Assembly: GCA_017534535.1 (NCBI GenBank)
Contig: JAFXVZ010000003.1
Coordinates: forward strand, 62,001-126,000
Direction of reading: 5' to 3'
DNA: 64,000 nucleotides
Origin: Bacteroidaceae bacterium
GTDB taxonomy: Bacteria; Bacteroidota; Bacteroidia; Bacteroidales; Bacteroidaceae
Made by a program: the position numbers and the translations under genes
Shown: positions 37,321 through 45,327 of the stretch, piece after piece
Position numbering within the stretch: the stretch's first letter is position 1
How the letters are laid out: each line of letters begins with the position of its first letter
Notes under the pieces: model-generated
The model's input: the letters and a program-made list of their open reading frames with translations, nothing else
Database searches by the model: none
Told to the model about the DNA's origin: nothing

Positions 37321-37363
37321 ATAGATTGTATAAGAAGAATAAAACAAAATAATGCTTGAAAAA

Positions 37364-37395
37364 TTTGGAGAATTAAGAAAATTTCCGTATCTTTG
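37364..37395 (+). promoter_or_regulatory. Promoter and hairpin leader of the HU-like gene
   Basis: TTTG at 37364-37367 and TATCTTTG at 37388-37395 are 20 bases apart. The leader contains CATGCGG/CCGCATG arms (about 37420-37457) with an inner GGCCA/TGGCC, just before the ATG at 37487. Confidence 0.75.
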
Positions 37396-37486
37396 TAAAG
37401 TTAATAAAGAGCTCTTTAACATGCGGGAAGTGGCCACCCGAGGTAGTTGGCCGCATGATTCCAAATCAATAAAACACGACAAAATT

Positions 37487-38122
37487 ATGGCAACTGAAAG
37501 AATTTCATTAGGTATTAATCTTCGTCAGAACAAGATTGATGGCAGCTCAAGCTTCGGAAAGTATTACCCTGAAGTGGATTTGCAGAAGACGTTGAGCTTG
37601 CGTGGCTTCGCCGACCATATGACGGAGCATGGGTCTTATTACCCTCGCTATGTGATTGAGGGTGTACTGAACCAGATCTGCGAATGTCTGCCTGAGCTGG
37701 TGGCACAGGGCGTGCCTGTGAAGCTGGGCTCACTGGGCATCTTTTATCCAACCGCTGAGGTGGAGAAGGATGGAGCTGTGGCAAGCATCGCTGGTATGGA
37801 GGGCTTGAATCCTAACGACATTGTAAAGGCTATCCACATCCGTTTCCTGCCCGACAGTACGAAACTGGATAACCTGAGCGGTCCTACATTCAAGAAAGCT
37901 TGCACACTGGAACTCCGCAACATTGTGGATACCGAGGAGGTGACCATCAACGGCAAGACCCGCAAGGTGCAGACGCTGAAGCCTATCGCTACTGCTGTTG
38001 CAGAGCTTCGTGCAGGTACCGTAACCCCAACACCTGGTGGTAACACAGGTGGCAACACGGGTGGCGGCTCTGGCGACGGAGGAGGTGGTGACGGCGGCGG
38101 CGGTGACGACCTCGACATTTGA
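37487..38122 (+). CDS. HU-family DNA-binding protein with a glycine-rich tail
   Basis: The start at 37487 (MATERISLGINLRQNK) follows a structured leader; a longer frame from 37352 would include the promoter and is rejected. The 211-aa protein has the HU/IHF-like fold of the Bacteroidetes type: LRGFADHMTEHGSYYPRYVIEGVLNQICECLPELVAQGVPVKLGSLG gives the helical part. The tail after residue about 180 is almost only Gly, Asp and Ser (GGNTGGGSGDGGGGDGGGGDDLDI). It should bind and bend DNA. It follows the primase-like gene with its own promoter, the usual cassette order. Confidence 0.85.
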   Translation: MATERISLGINLRQNKIDGSSSFGKYYPEVDLQKTLSLRGFADHMTEHGSYYPRYVIEGVLNQICECLPELVAQGVPVKLGSLGIFYPTAEVEKDGAVASIAGMEGLNPNDIVKAIHIRFLPDSTKLDNLSGPTFKKACTLELRNIVDTEEVTINGKTRKVQTLKPIATAVAELRAGTVTPTPGGNTGGNTGGGSGDGGGGDGGGGDDLDI

Positions 38123-38206
38123 GCCGATTGAACATTGACATATCGATTCAAGACATTGGTCATCGACCATGCGTCATGTAACTATTGTGCAATGTGAGAT
38201 GTGGAT

Positions 38207-38238
38207 AACAAGGGGGGCAGCCCCCCTTGTTTCTTTTT
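38207..38238 (+). terminator. Intrinsic terminator of the HU-like gene
   Basis: AACAAGGGGGG and CCCCCCTTGTT form an 11-bp stem with loop cag, followed by a T-rich run. Confidence 0.85.
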
Positions 38239-38359
38239 ATATACATCCCACGCGTTCCATTTTACATGCTTCAGCAAAAAAATTCTTTTTTTTATGGTTA
38301 TTTCTTGATTATTGTTTACCTTTACACCCAATATAAACAACATTTAAAAAGTAAATGCT

Positions 38360-39001
38360 ATGATTGGATGGATTATTTTGGGCGTTATCGTCCTGTTGGT
38401 TATCGCTTTAGTGAATTGGTTCATCTCCACACAGCGACAGCTGGTGAACCTGGACGAGTTGTGTAACAATGCGTTGAGCCAAATAGAGGTGCAGCTGAAC
38501 AGTCGCTGGGATGCTGTGATGCAATTGGCACAGCAGGCAGCCAACTATGCCGGACATGAGGCAACGGCTCTTATCGAAACGATTCGCGCGCGCCGTGGAT
38601 CTGAAATCAAGACAGCCGACGATGTGAATGACCAGAACTCTGCCTTCGGATCAGTGCTGGGCAGGCTGATGGTGCTGAATGAGCAGTATCCGGAACTGAA
38701 GGCTTCAGGTCTGTATGATAAGGTGATGACGGCGGTGAACTCGTTCGAGAACAACGTGCGCAGCAGTCGTATGGTGTATAACGACACTGCCACGAAGATG
38801 AACCGCTATGTGCGCCAGTGGCCATCGAGCTTCATCGCAAACATGCTGAACTTCACCACACGCAGCTATCTGAAGATTGACAACGAGAGCAAGCGTGACA
38901 TCAACAATATGCCTAACGTAGGCGCTCCAAATTATGGGGCTACCGTTAACAGACAGGCTCCTGCTCCACAGGCTCCAAATGGTATGCCAAGCCAGAACTG
39001 A
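38360..39001 (+). CDS. LemA family protein
   Basis: The 213-aa protein has one N-terminal membrane segment (residues 2-23, WIILGVIVLLVIALVNWF) and then the long helical LemA body. NLDELCNNALSQIEVQL, RWDAVMQLAQQAANYAGHE and YPELKAS are conserved LemA segments. The C-terminus is a Pro/Gln/Ala-rich tail. LemA proteins are inner-membrane proteins of unsettled function, often paired with a DUF2207 or TPM-domain protein, as here: the next gene starts 28 bases on. Confidence 0.9.
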   Translation: MIGWIILGVIVLLVIALVNWFISTQRQLVNLDELCNNALSQIEVQLNSRWDAVMQLAQQAANYAGHEATALIETIRARRGSEIKTADDVNDQNSAFGSVLGRLMVLNEQYPELKASGLYDKVMTAVNSFENNVRSSRMVYNDTATKMNRYVRQWPSSFIANMLNFTTRSYLKIDNESKRDINNMPNVGAPNYGATVNRQAPAPQAPNGMPSQN

Positions 39002-39029
39002 TGAATAGTTGTACTTATTAGCCATCGCT

Positions 39030-41282
39030 ATGAGAAGACTGATTGCTCTGATTGCCGTCACCCTGCTGACGCTCGCCTCTTTTGCACAGCATCAACTGGA
39101 CTATATGATGATGAACGTGGTGCTGGACACCAACGGCGATGCATACGTGCAGGAGATGCGTGTGATGGACATTGGCAGTTATGGCACGGAGAATTACATT
39201 TCTTTCTATAACCTGCCTGACGGCATGGAGCTGAAGGACCTGAGCGTGAGGGAGGACACGGTGAACTATATCTTCGACAAGTATTGGGACGTGGACCGTA
39301 CTCGTGCGCAGAAGGCTTTCCACTGTGGCTTCAATTACGTTAGCGAGGGTACGGAGGTGTGCTGGGGCGTGGGTGAAGCAGGACGGCATACTTACATTGT
39401 GCGCTATGTGATTTCAAACCTGGTGAGGTCATACGAGGAGGCCGACGGCTTTAACCACTCGTTCTACGAGGCTGCGGACCCCGCTGCCGAAGATGCCTTC
39501 GTGGTGATTCATGCCCTGCAGCGCAATGATTCGGTGGCACACACGCCTGAGGATATCTGGGCACTGCCGTATTTCCAGGTGAGTACGCTGGATGACTGGG
39601 TGGAAAAGAACATTGTAAACAATGCGCAGGTGAGATACGAGGCGGAGGATGCCCTGGACCCAACGAGGCAGGATGGCATGTCGCCCTGGGGGAAACCCGT
39701 GGAACCCATTGAATACAATCCGCAGTTGTACAGTCTGCTGCAGCTGAGGCAGATGGCCGACTCGCTGGGCATCACGATGGACTCGCTGGCGGTGGTGCTG
39801 GCTGAGAGACCTCAAGTGCAGGAGAAGAAGCCTGAGGTGAGGGTGCCGACAGTGGCGCTGGACTCCTTGGGTCATCCGAAGGTGAAGGCATGGGCATTCG
39901 GCTACAACGGCTACCTGGAGTTTTATAGGAACGGCTCGATGAGGGCGATGAATGACTCACTGCCGATGTATTCGGGCGAGAGCATCATCGTGCTGGCAGA
40001 GTTCGAGAAAGGTATGTTCCAGCCTGCCATGAAGGGCGAGACGACCAGGTTCGAGACGATTAAGGAACGTGCGTTCTTTGAAAGTGACTATACGCTTGAG
40101 GATGAGGAGGATGGCACCGATAAGCGAGCTTCGCTGATGGGTGGCGACGCTGATACGCCGATGTGGGAGAACTACTTGATTTATCTGCTTGCCTATCTGT
40201 TCGTGGGGGGGCTGGTGCTTCTGCCGATATGGGGCATCATCCATGTTATCCGACGCTCAATCTGGGGCGATAAGATTGACCAGAAGAAGTGGGAGAAGAC
40301 CTTGGCGAAGTTCATCGGGGAGAAGGTGGAGAACCTCCCGTACTTCAGAGATCCGCCTGCCGGTGGCAAGCTGACGGTGTCGCAACGCATCCTGACGGGC
40401 ATGAGGCCGAAGGACGGATTGGGCATCAGTCACTTGATAGAGGCATTCATGATGCGCATGCTGTATAAAGGTTCTATCCAGCTGACTACGGAGACTACTG
40501 AACAGGGGAAGGTGAGGGAAGTGTTCCTGATTACCGAGCCTGAGAGAATAGATAATAGGGAGGCTCATGAAGACCACCAGGCGCTCATGAAACTGTACAA
40601 CTCGTCATTAAGGGACGTGATTGCGCGTAAAGAGAATAGTGCACGCATGAAGATTGATGACGTGAACCTGGAGAATCTGTTGCATAAGTTGCTCTACTTG
40701 GCTGCTGGTACTGACCATTTGTTGCAGCCGGATGAGCTGAAGCAATATATCGAGAAGCATCCGCTGCAGGTGAGGACCTATGCACAGGCTGTGGATTATC
40801 TGGTTAATGCACCCGTTTATGCGGCGCAACTGCCGAAGGAAGAGTCGAAGCAAGTGTATGGCTTCTATAAGTTCCTGAAGGACTTTACGCTGGTGAATGA
40901 GCGTGAGATGACAGAGGTGAGTCTGTGGAAGGAGTATCTGGTGTATGCTTCGCTGTATGGCTTGGCCGATGAGGTGCGGAAGGGCATGAAGCAGGTGGCT
41001 CCTGACATCATGAAGCTGGATAAGATTACGAGTTTGCTGTTGGCATCTGGCACTTCGGCTGTGCTGGTGGGTAGCCTGATTGATACGATGCAGAAGAGTT
41101 GCCGCTATGCACGGATGTATAAGACGGCTGATGAGATCAAGATTGCGAAGGCTGCTGCAGCTGCTGCGGCTCGTTCAGCTGCCAGATCTGCAAGTGAGCG
41201 CCGTTATAGTGGCGGTGGCGGCAGGTCGTCTTACAGCGGTGGCGGTGGTCACTCTGGCGGAGGCGGAAGCGGAGTGAGATAA
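39030..41282 (+). CDS. DUF2207 membrane protein
   Basis: The ATG at 39030 (MRRLIALIAVTLLTLASFAQ) gives a clean signal peptide. The 750-aa protein has an extracytoplasmic DUF2207 beta domain (HQLDYMMMNVVLDTNGDAYVQEMRVMDI onward), a membrane segment near residues 385-408 (YLIYLLAYLFVGGLVLLPIW), a large cytoplasmic helical part, another hydrophobic stretch near 665 and a Ser/Gly-rich end (GGGGRSSYSGGGGHSGGGG). It forms an operon with LemA. Function is unknown; the pair is widespread in bacteria. Confidence 0.87.
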   Translation: MRRLIALIAVTLLTLASFAQHQLDYMMMNVVLDTNGDAYVQEMRVMDIGSYGTENYISFYNLPDGMELKDLSVREDTVNYIFDKYWDVDRTRAQKAFHCGFNYVSEGTEVCWGVGEAGRHTYIVRYVISNLVRSYEEADGFNHSFYEAADPAAEDAFVVIHALQRNDSVAHTPEDIWALPYFQVSTLDDWVEKNIVNNAQVRYEAEDALDPTRQDGMSPWGKPVEPIEYNPQLYSLLQLRQMADSLGITMDSLAVVLAERPQVQEKKPEVRVPTVALDSLGHPKVKAWAFGYNGYLEFYRNGSMRAMNDSLPMYSGESIIVLAEFEKGMFQPAMKGETTRFETIKERAFFESDYTLEDEEDGTDKRASLMGGDADTPMWENYLIYLLAYLFVGGLVLLPIWGIIHVIRRSIWGDKIDQKKWEKTLAKFIGEKVENLPYFRDPPAGGKLTVSQRILTGMRPKDGLGISHLIEAFMMRMLYKGSIQLTTETTEQGKVREVFLITEPERIDNREAHEDHQALMKLYNSSLRDVIARKENSARMKIDDVNLENLLHKLLYLAAGTDHLLQPDELKQYIEKHPLQVRTYAQAVDYLVNAPVYAAQLPKEESKQVYGFYKFLKDFTLVNEREMTEVSLWKEYLVYASLYGLADEVRKGMKQVAPDIMKLDKITSLLLASGTSAVLVGSLIDTMQKSCRYARMYKTADEIKIAKAAAAAAARSAARSASERRYSGGGGRSSYSGGGGHSGGGGSGVR

Positions 41283-41326
41283 TGAAGAATTAATTTTTAA
41301 AATTATCAATTTTAAAATATTTGTTT

Positions 41327-41497
41327 ATGAAGGAATTAAGAGAAGAATTGAATGAAGAGCAACTGAAAGAGGTTGCTGGTGGCAGACCTAAGAAATTGAC
41401 TCAGGCTGCATTGGATGAGGCAGAAAAAAAACGTAAGGAAGCTGAGGTGCGCGCTAAACAGATGATGAACAGTGGCGCTGGCAGCTTTAATCAATAA
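41327..41497 (+). CDS. 56-aa peptide with a double-glycine leader
   Basis: The small gene encodes MKELREELNEEQLKEVAGG as a leader and then a 37-residue, Lys/Ala/Glu-rich mature part starting RPKK. The leader fits double-glycine leaders: GG at -2/-1, Val at -4, Leu at -7 and Leu at -12. Such leaders are cut by C39-peptidase ABC exporters and precede bacteriocins or signal peptides. No exporter, modification enzyme or immunity gene is seen nearby. It starts 44 bases after the DUF2207 gene and is followed by a strong terminator, so it may be the last gene of that transcript. The mature part is probably a helix ending NSGAGSFNQ. Confidence 0.75.
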   Translation: MKELREELNEEQLKEVAGGRPKKLTQAALDEAEKKRKEAEVRAKQMMNSGAGSFNQ

Positions 41498-41523
41498 TGA
41501 CCTTCGTTATTTGTTATGAATCT

Positions 41524-41561
41524 AAAAAGTGGATAAGTTTAAATGCTTATCCACTTTTTTT
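41524..41561. terminator. Bidirectional intrinsic terminator
   Basis: AAAAAGTGGATAAG (41524-41537) and CTTATCCACTTTTT (41546-41559) form a 14-bp perfect stem with an 8-base loop. T-runs on both strands let it serve the GG-leader peptide and the convergent nhaC. Confidence 0.92.
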
Positions 41562-41585
41562 ACTTGTAAAAGATAAGAGCGAAGC

Positions 41586-43028
41586 TCAATCCTCCATCTT
41601 CACTCGCCTATAAATCTTGTATCCGATGGCAGCTACGGTGATGCTCATCAGCGGACTGATGATGTTGAAGAAGCAGTAGGGCAGATAGGTGAGGGTGGGC
41701 ACACCCAGGATGGTGGCCTGCGTCATACCGCAACTGCTCCAAGGAATCAGCGGAGAGGTAACGGTGGCACTATCCTCGATGCTGCGGCTCAGGAGTCGCT
41801 CTTCATAGCCATTGCGTTTGAACACACCCTTGAACATATTGGCGGTGAGGATGATGCTCAGGTATTGGTCTGCCACCATGCAGTCCATAAAGAAGCCTGT
41901 GCTGACCGTACTTGCCACCAGCGAGGTGCGGGTACGGGTAAAAGGCAGTATCAGACTGGTGATGCGTTGCAGCATACCACTGGTGGTCATCAGTCCGCCG
42001 AAACACATGGCGCAAAGGATGAGGTAGATGGTATTCAGCATGCCTGTCATACCTCGGGTAGCCACCAAGTCGCTCACTTGCTGGTGTCCCATATCTATAC
42101 TCGTGATATCATACAACCCACGCATGACACCCGTAAACTGGCTATAGGCACTGATTTCCGTAGTTCCTGCCACCTCCGCCAGGATATGTGGCTGGAAGAG
42201 AAGGGCAAACAACGCTCCCAACAACGAACTGAGGAAGAGCACAATCACGGCTGGCCATCGCTTGGCAATCATCAGCAAGGTGATGACGGGCACTATCATC
42301 AGCCAGGGCGAGAGGTTGAAATGGGATTGCAGAGACTCCTGATAGATCTGTATCATCGTGGCATCAGTGACGCTATATTCCAAACCGATAACGGTAAAAA
42401 TAATCAACGTGATGATCATGGTGGGCACCACGGTGTACATCATGTAGCGGATGTGGCTGAAGAGGGGCACCTCGCTCATGGTGGAAGCCAGCACGGTGGT
42501 GTCGCTAAGTGGTGACATCTTATCGCCGAAATAAGCTCCCGAGATGATGGCACCCGCAATGAGTCCGCTGCTGAATCCCTGTGCCTGTCCGATGCCCAAG
42601 AGGGCGATACCGATGGTGGCGATGGTGCTCCAAGAGCTACCTGTCAGTACGCTCACGATGGCACAGATGATGCAGGTGGTGACGAGGAAGAACTTGGGAT
42701 GAATCAGCATCAGACCGTAATGTATGAGGGTAGGCACCACACCACTGAGAATCCATACGCCTGAGATGGCACCAATCATCAGCAGAATGATGATGGCGGA
42801 GGTGACGCTTCCCACACTTTTCTTCACGCCTTCCTCCAGTTGCTTCCAAGGAATGTGGAAGTAGAGGATGGAAATGGCGGTACACACCCCAGCTGCCACC
42901 AGCAATGCCACCTGGCTGCCTCCGTCCAATGAGGCAGAGCCGAATACCCTGATAACGGTTGCCAACAGGATGATGAGTACCACCACGGGCACCAACGATA
43001 GTAATATTTCTATTTTTTTTGACTTCAT
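41586..43028 (-). CDS. nhaC: Na+/H+ antiporter, NhaC family
   Basis: The start at 43028 (MKSKKIEILLSLVPVVVLIILL) replaces a longer frame that runs into repeat DNA. The 480-aa protein has about 11-12 membrane segments and NhaC-type motifs: GSSWSTIATIGIALLGIG, GAIISGAYFGDKMSPLSDTTVLAS and IPWSSCGMTQATILGVPT. It exchanges sodium for protons across the inner membrane; members of this family can also exchange organic acids, so the substrate is not certain. It lies downstream of rmlD in the same direction, separated by 167 bases of repeats. Confidence 0.9.
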   Translation of the reverse strand: MKSKKIEILLSLVPVVVLIILLATVIRVFGSASLDGGSQVALLVAAGVCTAISILYFHIPWKQLEEGVKKSVGSVTSAIIILLMIGAISGVWILSGVVPTLIHYGLMLIHPKFFLVTTCIICAIVSVLTGSSWSTIATIGIALLGIGQAQGFSSGLIAGAIISGAYFGDKMSPLSDTTVLASTMSEVPLFSHIRYMMYTVVPTMIITLIIFTVIGLEYSVTDATMIQIYQESLQSHFNLSPWLMIVPVITLLMIAKRWPAVIVLFLSSLLGALFALLFQPHILAEVAGTTEISAYSQFTGVMRGLYDITSIDMGHQQVSDLVATRGMTGMLNTIYLILCAMCFGGLMTTSGMLQRITSLILPFTRTRTSLVASTVSTGFFMDCMVADQYLSIILTANMFKGVFKRNGYEERLLSRSIEDSATVTSPLIPWSSCGMTQATILGVPTLTYLPYCFFNIISPLMSITVAAIGYKIYRRVKMED

Positions 43029-43053
43029 AGTCGCCTTTTTTATTCTATTGAGA

Positions 43054-43092
43054 AATCGCTTTGCGATTATAACATTTGAGCAAAAGCTCAAA
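43054..43092. repeat. Two small hairpins before nhaC
   Basis: AATCGC-TTT-GCGATT (43054-43068) repeats the hairpin at 25388. TTTGAGC-AAAA-GCTCAAA (43075-43092) follows. Both would be in the nhaC leader. Confidence 0.65.
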
Positions 43093-43126
43093 TTGAAAAT
43101 TGAAAATCTCAATCGTCACTTTTTGG

Positions 43127-43178
43127 AGCAGCGAGGGCAGAGCGATGCTTGCATCGGCTATGCCGAGTCGCGACAAAA
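43127..43178. repeat. Dispersed hairpin element, copy 4 (CGATGC stem)
   Basis: The hairpin CGATGC-TT-GCATCG is at 43143-43156, followed by a CGGC-TAT-GCCG hairpin and TCGCGA. The copy and its flanking heptads are almost identical to 23834-23926. Confidence 0.8.
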
Positions 43179-43195
43179 TAGGACGGAGTCAATCG

Positions 43196-44059
43196 TCAAT
43201 TGTCAATCGTCAACAATTTATTTATGCAAGCAGCTAAGCTCTCTTCCCAATGCGGGATGCTGATGCCGTATGTCTGCTTGATTTTCGTCTTATCCAGCAC
43301 CGAATAATGCGGACGAGGTGCTTTGGCAGGGTACTCATCCGTATGCAAAGGACGAACGTGGCAGGTGGTGATTCCTGCCAGGCGATGAATCGCCAACGCA
43401 AAGTCGTACCACGAGCAAACACCTTCATTGCTATAATGATAGATGCCTGGAAGGATGCCCTTGTCAATCGCCACATAGATGATACTGGCCAAGTCGGCTG
43501 CCAGGGTAGGGGTGCCAATCTGGTCGAACACCACACCCAATTGCTCTCGTTCTCGTCCCAGGCGAATCATCGTCTTCACGAAGTTGTTGCCGAAGATGGA
43601 GTACAGCCAGGCTGTGCGGATAATCATGGTCTGGGGACAGATTTGCAGGATATCATGTTCGCAAGCAGCTTTGGTGCGTCCATAAACAGAGGTGGGGCAG
43701 GGTATCTGCTCCTCAGTATATGGCAGGTGAGCCGTCCCGTCGAAGACATAGTCAGTGGAGATTTGAATCAATGCAGCTCCATGTGCTTGGGCAGCTTCTG
43801 CTAAGTAGCAGGGAGCGATATGGTTCAGCTGGTCGCATAGCTCAGGGTTATCTTCGGCTTTGTCAACGGCAGTATAAGCGGCGCAGTTGACAATCACCTC
43901 GATGGCGTTATCCCTCACGAAGGCGTTGACCGCTGCCTGGTTGCAGATGTCGAGCTCTGCCACATCGGTAAAGAAATATCGATGTTGCCGATGCAGCTCC
44001 GATTGCCTGCGCATCTCACTGCCCAATTGTCCGTTAGCGCCAGTAATTAGTATGTTCAT
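43196..44059 (-). CDS. rfbD: dTDP-4-dehydrorhamnose reductase
   Basis: The 287-aa protein is a short-chain dehydrogenase of the RmlD type. GANGQLGSEMR (residues 7-17) binds NADPH, NCAAYTAVDKAE and STDYVFDGT are RmlD signatures, and YGRTKAACE holds the catalytic Tyr and Lys near 126 and 130. It makes dTDP-L-rhamnose for surface polysaccharide. It is third in an operon with LysE and DUF4924, three bases after the latter. The last residues LLTIDN are encoded by heptad repeats, which set the stop codon. Confidence 0.92.
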   Translation of the reverse strand: MNILITGANGQLGSEMRRQSELHRQHRYFFTDVAELDICNQAAVNAFVRDNAIEVIVNCAAYTAVDKAEDNPELCDQLNHIAPCYLAEAAQAHGAALIQISTDYVFDGTAHLPYTEEQIPCPTSVYGRTKAACEHDILQICPQTMIIRTAWLYSIFGNNFVKTMIRLGREREQLGVVFDQIGTPTLAADLASIIYVAIDKGILPGIYHYSNEGVCSWYDFALAIHRLAGITTCHVRPLHTDEYPAKAPRPHYSVLDKTKIKQTYGISIPHWEESLAACINKLLTIDN

Positions 44060-44062
44060 ACC

Positions 44063-44608
44063 TCAATCGTCAATCAGTTTAAGCTTCCCCTCCTTCTCAT
44101 CGTGATAAAACTCAGCCAGCATGGCGATGAAGCGCTTGATGGCCAGCATCGCCTCCTGTGTGCCCTCACTCACAGGCTTATGTTGCATCTTCAGCAGCAA
44201 CTCCCCATAGAGCGCATTGAAACACGTCTCAATCTCAGGAGCGGCATGGTTGCCAGCCTTTGCACGCAGCTCCACGATGAAAGGCAGGGCGTTATAATAA
44301 GCAGCATTGTAGAAGGGAAACTTAGGCGAAGCCAATAGCACATTGTGCAGCTCAGTCAGTTCCAACATCACATTCTTGTTGATTTGCAGGTGTCCTTGCT
44401 CCATCACCCCTTCGATGTGCATCATGTCACATAGTTCGCTTAGCCACTGCTCCTCTTGCTGTCGGTCGGCTTCTGCGAAGGCTGGTAGCAGTTGCTTTCT
44501 CACCACCTTCATATCGCATTTGCAAGCCCGCAACATATCCTCTATCTGCCACATATACAACAGATACTCTGCAATACTGTCTTTCCTCAACTGCTGTGCT
44601 GCTTTCAT
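44063..44608 (-). CDS. DUF4924 family protein
   Basis: The 181-aa protein is soluble and helical. It starts with AAQQLRKDSIAEYLLYMWQIEDMLRAC, the usual opening of this Bacteroidetes family, and contains MMHIEGVMEQGHLQINKN and PFYNAAYYNALPFIVELRAKAG. No catalytic motif is known to me. It lies between lysE and rfbD with gaps of 16 and 3 bases, an arrangement that I believe is common in Bacteroidales. Confidence 0.83.
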   Translation of the reverse strand: MKAAQQLRKDSIAEYLLYMWQIEDMLRACKCDMKVVRKQLLPAFAEADRQQEEQWLSELCDMMHIEGVMEQGHLQINKNVMLELTELHNVLLASPKFPFYNAAYYNALPFIVELRAKAGNHAAPEIETCFNALYGELLLKMQHKPVSEGTQEAMLAIKRFIAMLAEFYHDEKEGKLKLIDD

Positions 44609-44624
44609 ATCATTCTTTTAATTG

Positions 44625-45278
44625 TCAATAGAGCGACTCTCCTAACAAAGTAATCACCACGCCCACAATCGCCACAATCATCACTATCATGCCAATCAAC
44701 CTGTTCAGCATCCAGATGCCCCTTAGATTGAACTGCGAACGCACCTTATTCACACCCGTTGTCAGCAAGAACCACCATAACAAAGCTCCTGCCACAATAG
44801 ACAAATAACCTGTCACCGTCTCGCTCACCAACTCGCCCTGCTCCACAAACGAGAAGCGTGCAAACAGACCGATGAAGAGCAAGATAATCAAAGGATTGCT
44901 AAGTGTCACCAAAAAAGCTGTCAGGAAATTATGCAGGTAGCTACCCTTATTGCCACTGGGTGCGCGTAAAGCCTTCACGGGATTGCTCCTGAAGGTATAG
45001 AATCCGAAGGCCAGCAGGAGGGCACTGCCAAACAATTGCAGATAGAAGATGTTGTTTTGGACATAATCGAAGACGAAACTCATGCCGTAGCCTGTGAGCA
45101 GTGCATAGAACAAATCGCTTAACGCAGCTCCACAACCCGTAAAGAACCCATACCATCGCCCCTTGTTGATGGTGCGCTGGAGGCACAATACACCCACAGG
45201 CCCCATTGGAGCGGAGGCAATAATACCTATCAGCATGCCTTTGAAAATGATGCTCAGTATCGTCCCGATTTGAATCAT
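44625..45278 (-). CDS. LysE-type amino-acid exporter family protein
   Basis: The 217-aa inner-membrane protein has about six hydrophobic segments. The N-terminal GMLIGIIASAPMGPVGVLCLQRTINKG is the LysE/RhtB signature, and FLTAFLVTLSNPLIILLFIGLFA is the second conserved part. Family members export amino acids; the substrate is unknown here. The start codon is only five bases after a TACCTTTG box. It is the first gene of the lysE-DUF4924-rfbD operon. Confidence 0.88.
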   Translation of the reverse strand: MIQIGTILSIIFKGMLIGIIASAPMGPVGVLCLQRTINKGRWYGFFTGCGAALSDLFYALLTGYGMSFVFDYVQNNIFYLQLFGSALLLAFGFYTFRSNPVKALRAPSGNKGSYLHNFLTAFLVTLSNPLIILLFIGLFARFSFVEQGELVSETVTGYLSIVAGALLWWFLLTTGVNKVRSQFNLRGIWMLNRLIGMIVMIVAIVGVVITLLGESLY

Positions 45279-45283
45279 AGGTG

Positions 45284-45291
45284 CAAAGGTA
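45284..45291 (-). promoter_or_regulatory. -7 box of the lysE operon, next to the start codon
   Basis: The minus strand reads TACCTTTG and then CACCT before the ATG at 45278. Like the GH127 case, the mRNA would have nearly no leader. Confidence 0.5.
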
Positions 45292-45327
45292 ATGCAAATA
45301 TTTTATTTTTACACCATCTTTATAAGA

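Noticed and set aside
37352-37486. N-terminal extension of the HU-like protein
   Set aside because: It contains the -7 box and leader hairpin of the same gene; the family starts at MATERIS.
39018-41277. Many open frames on the minus strand and in other frames over the DUF2207 gene
   Set aside because: They lack motifs and arise from the G+C-rich codon use of the real gene.
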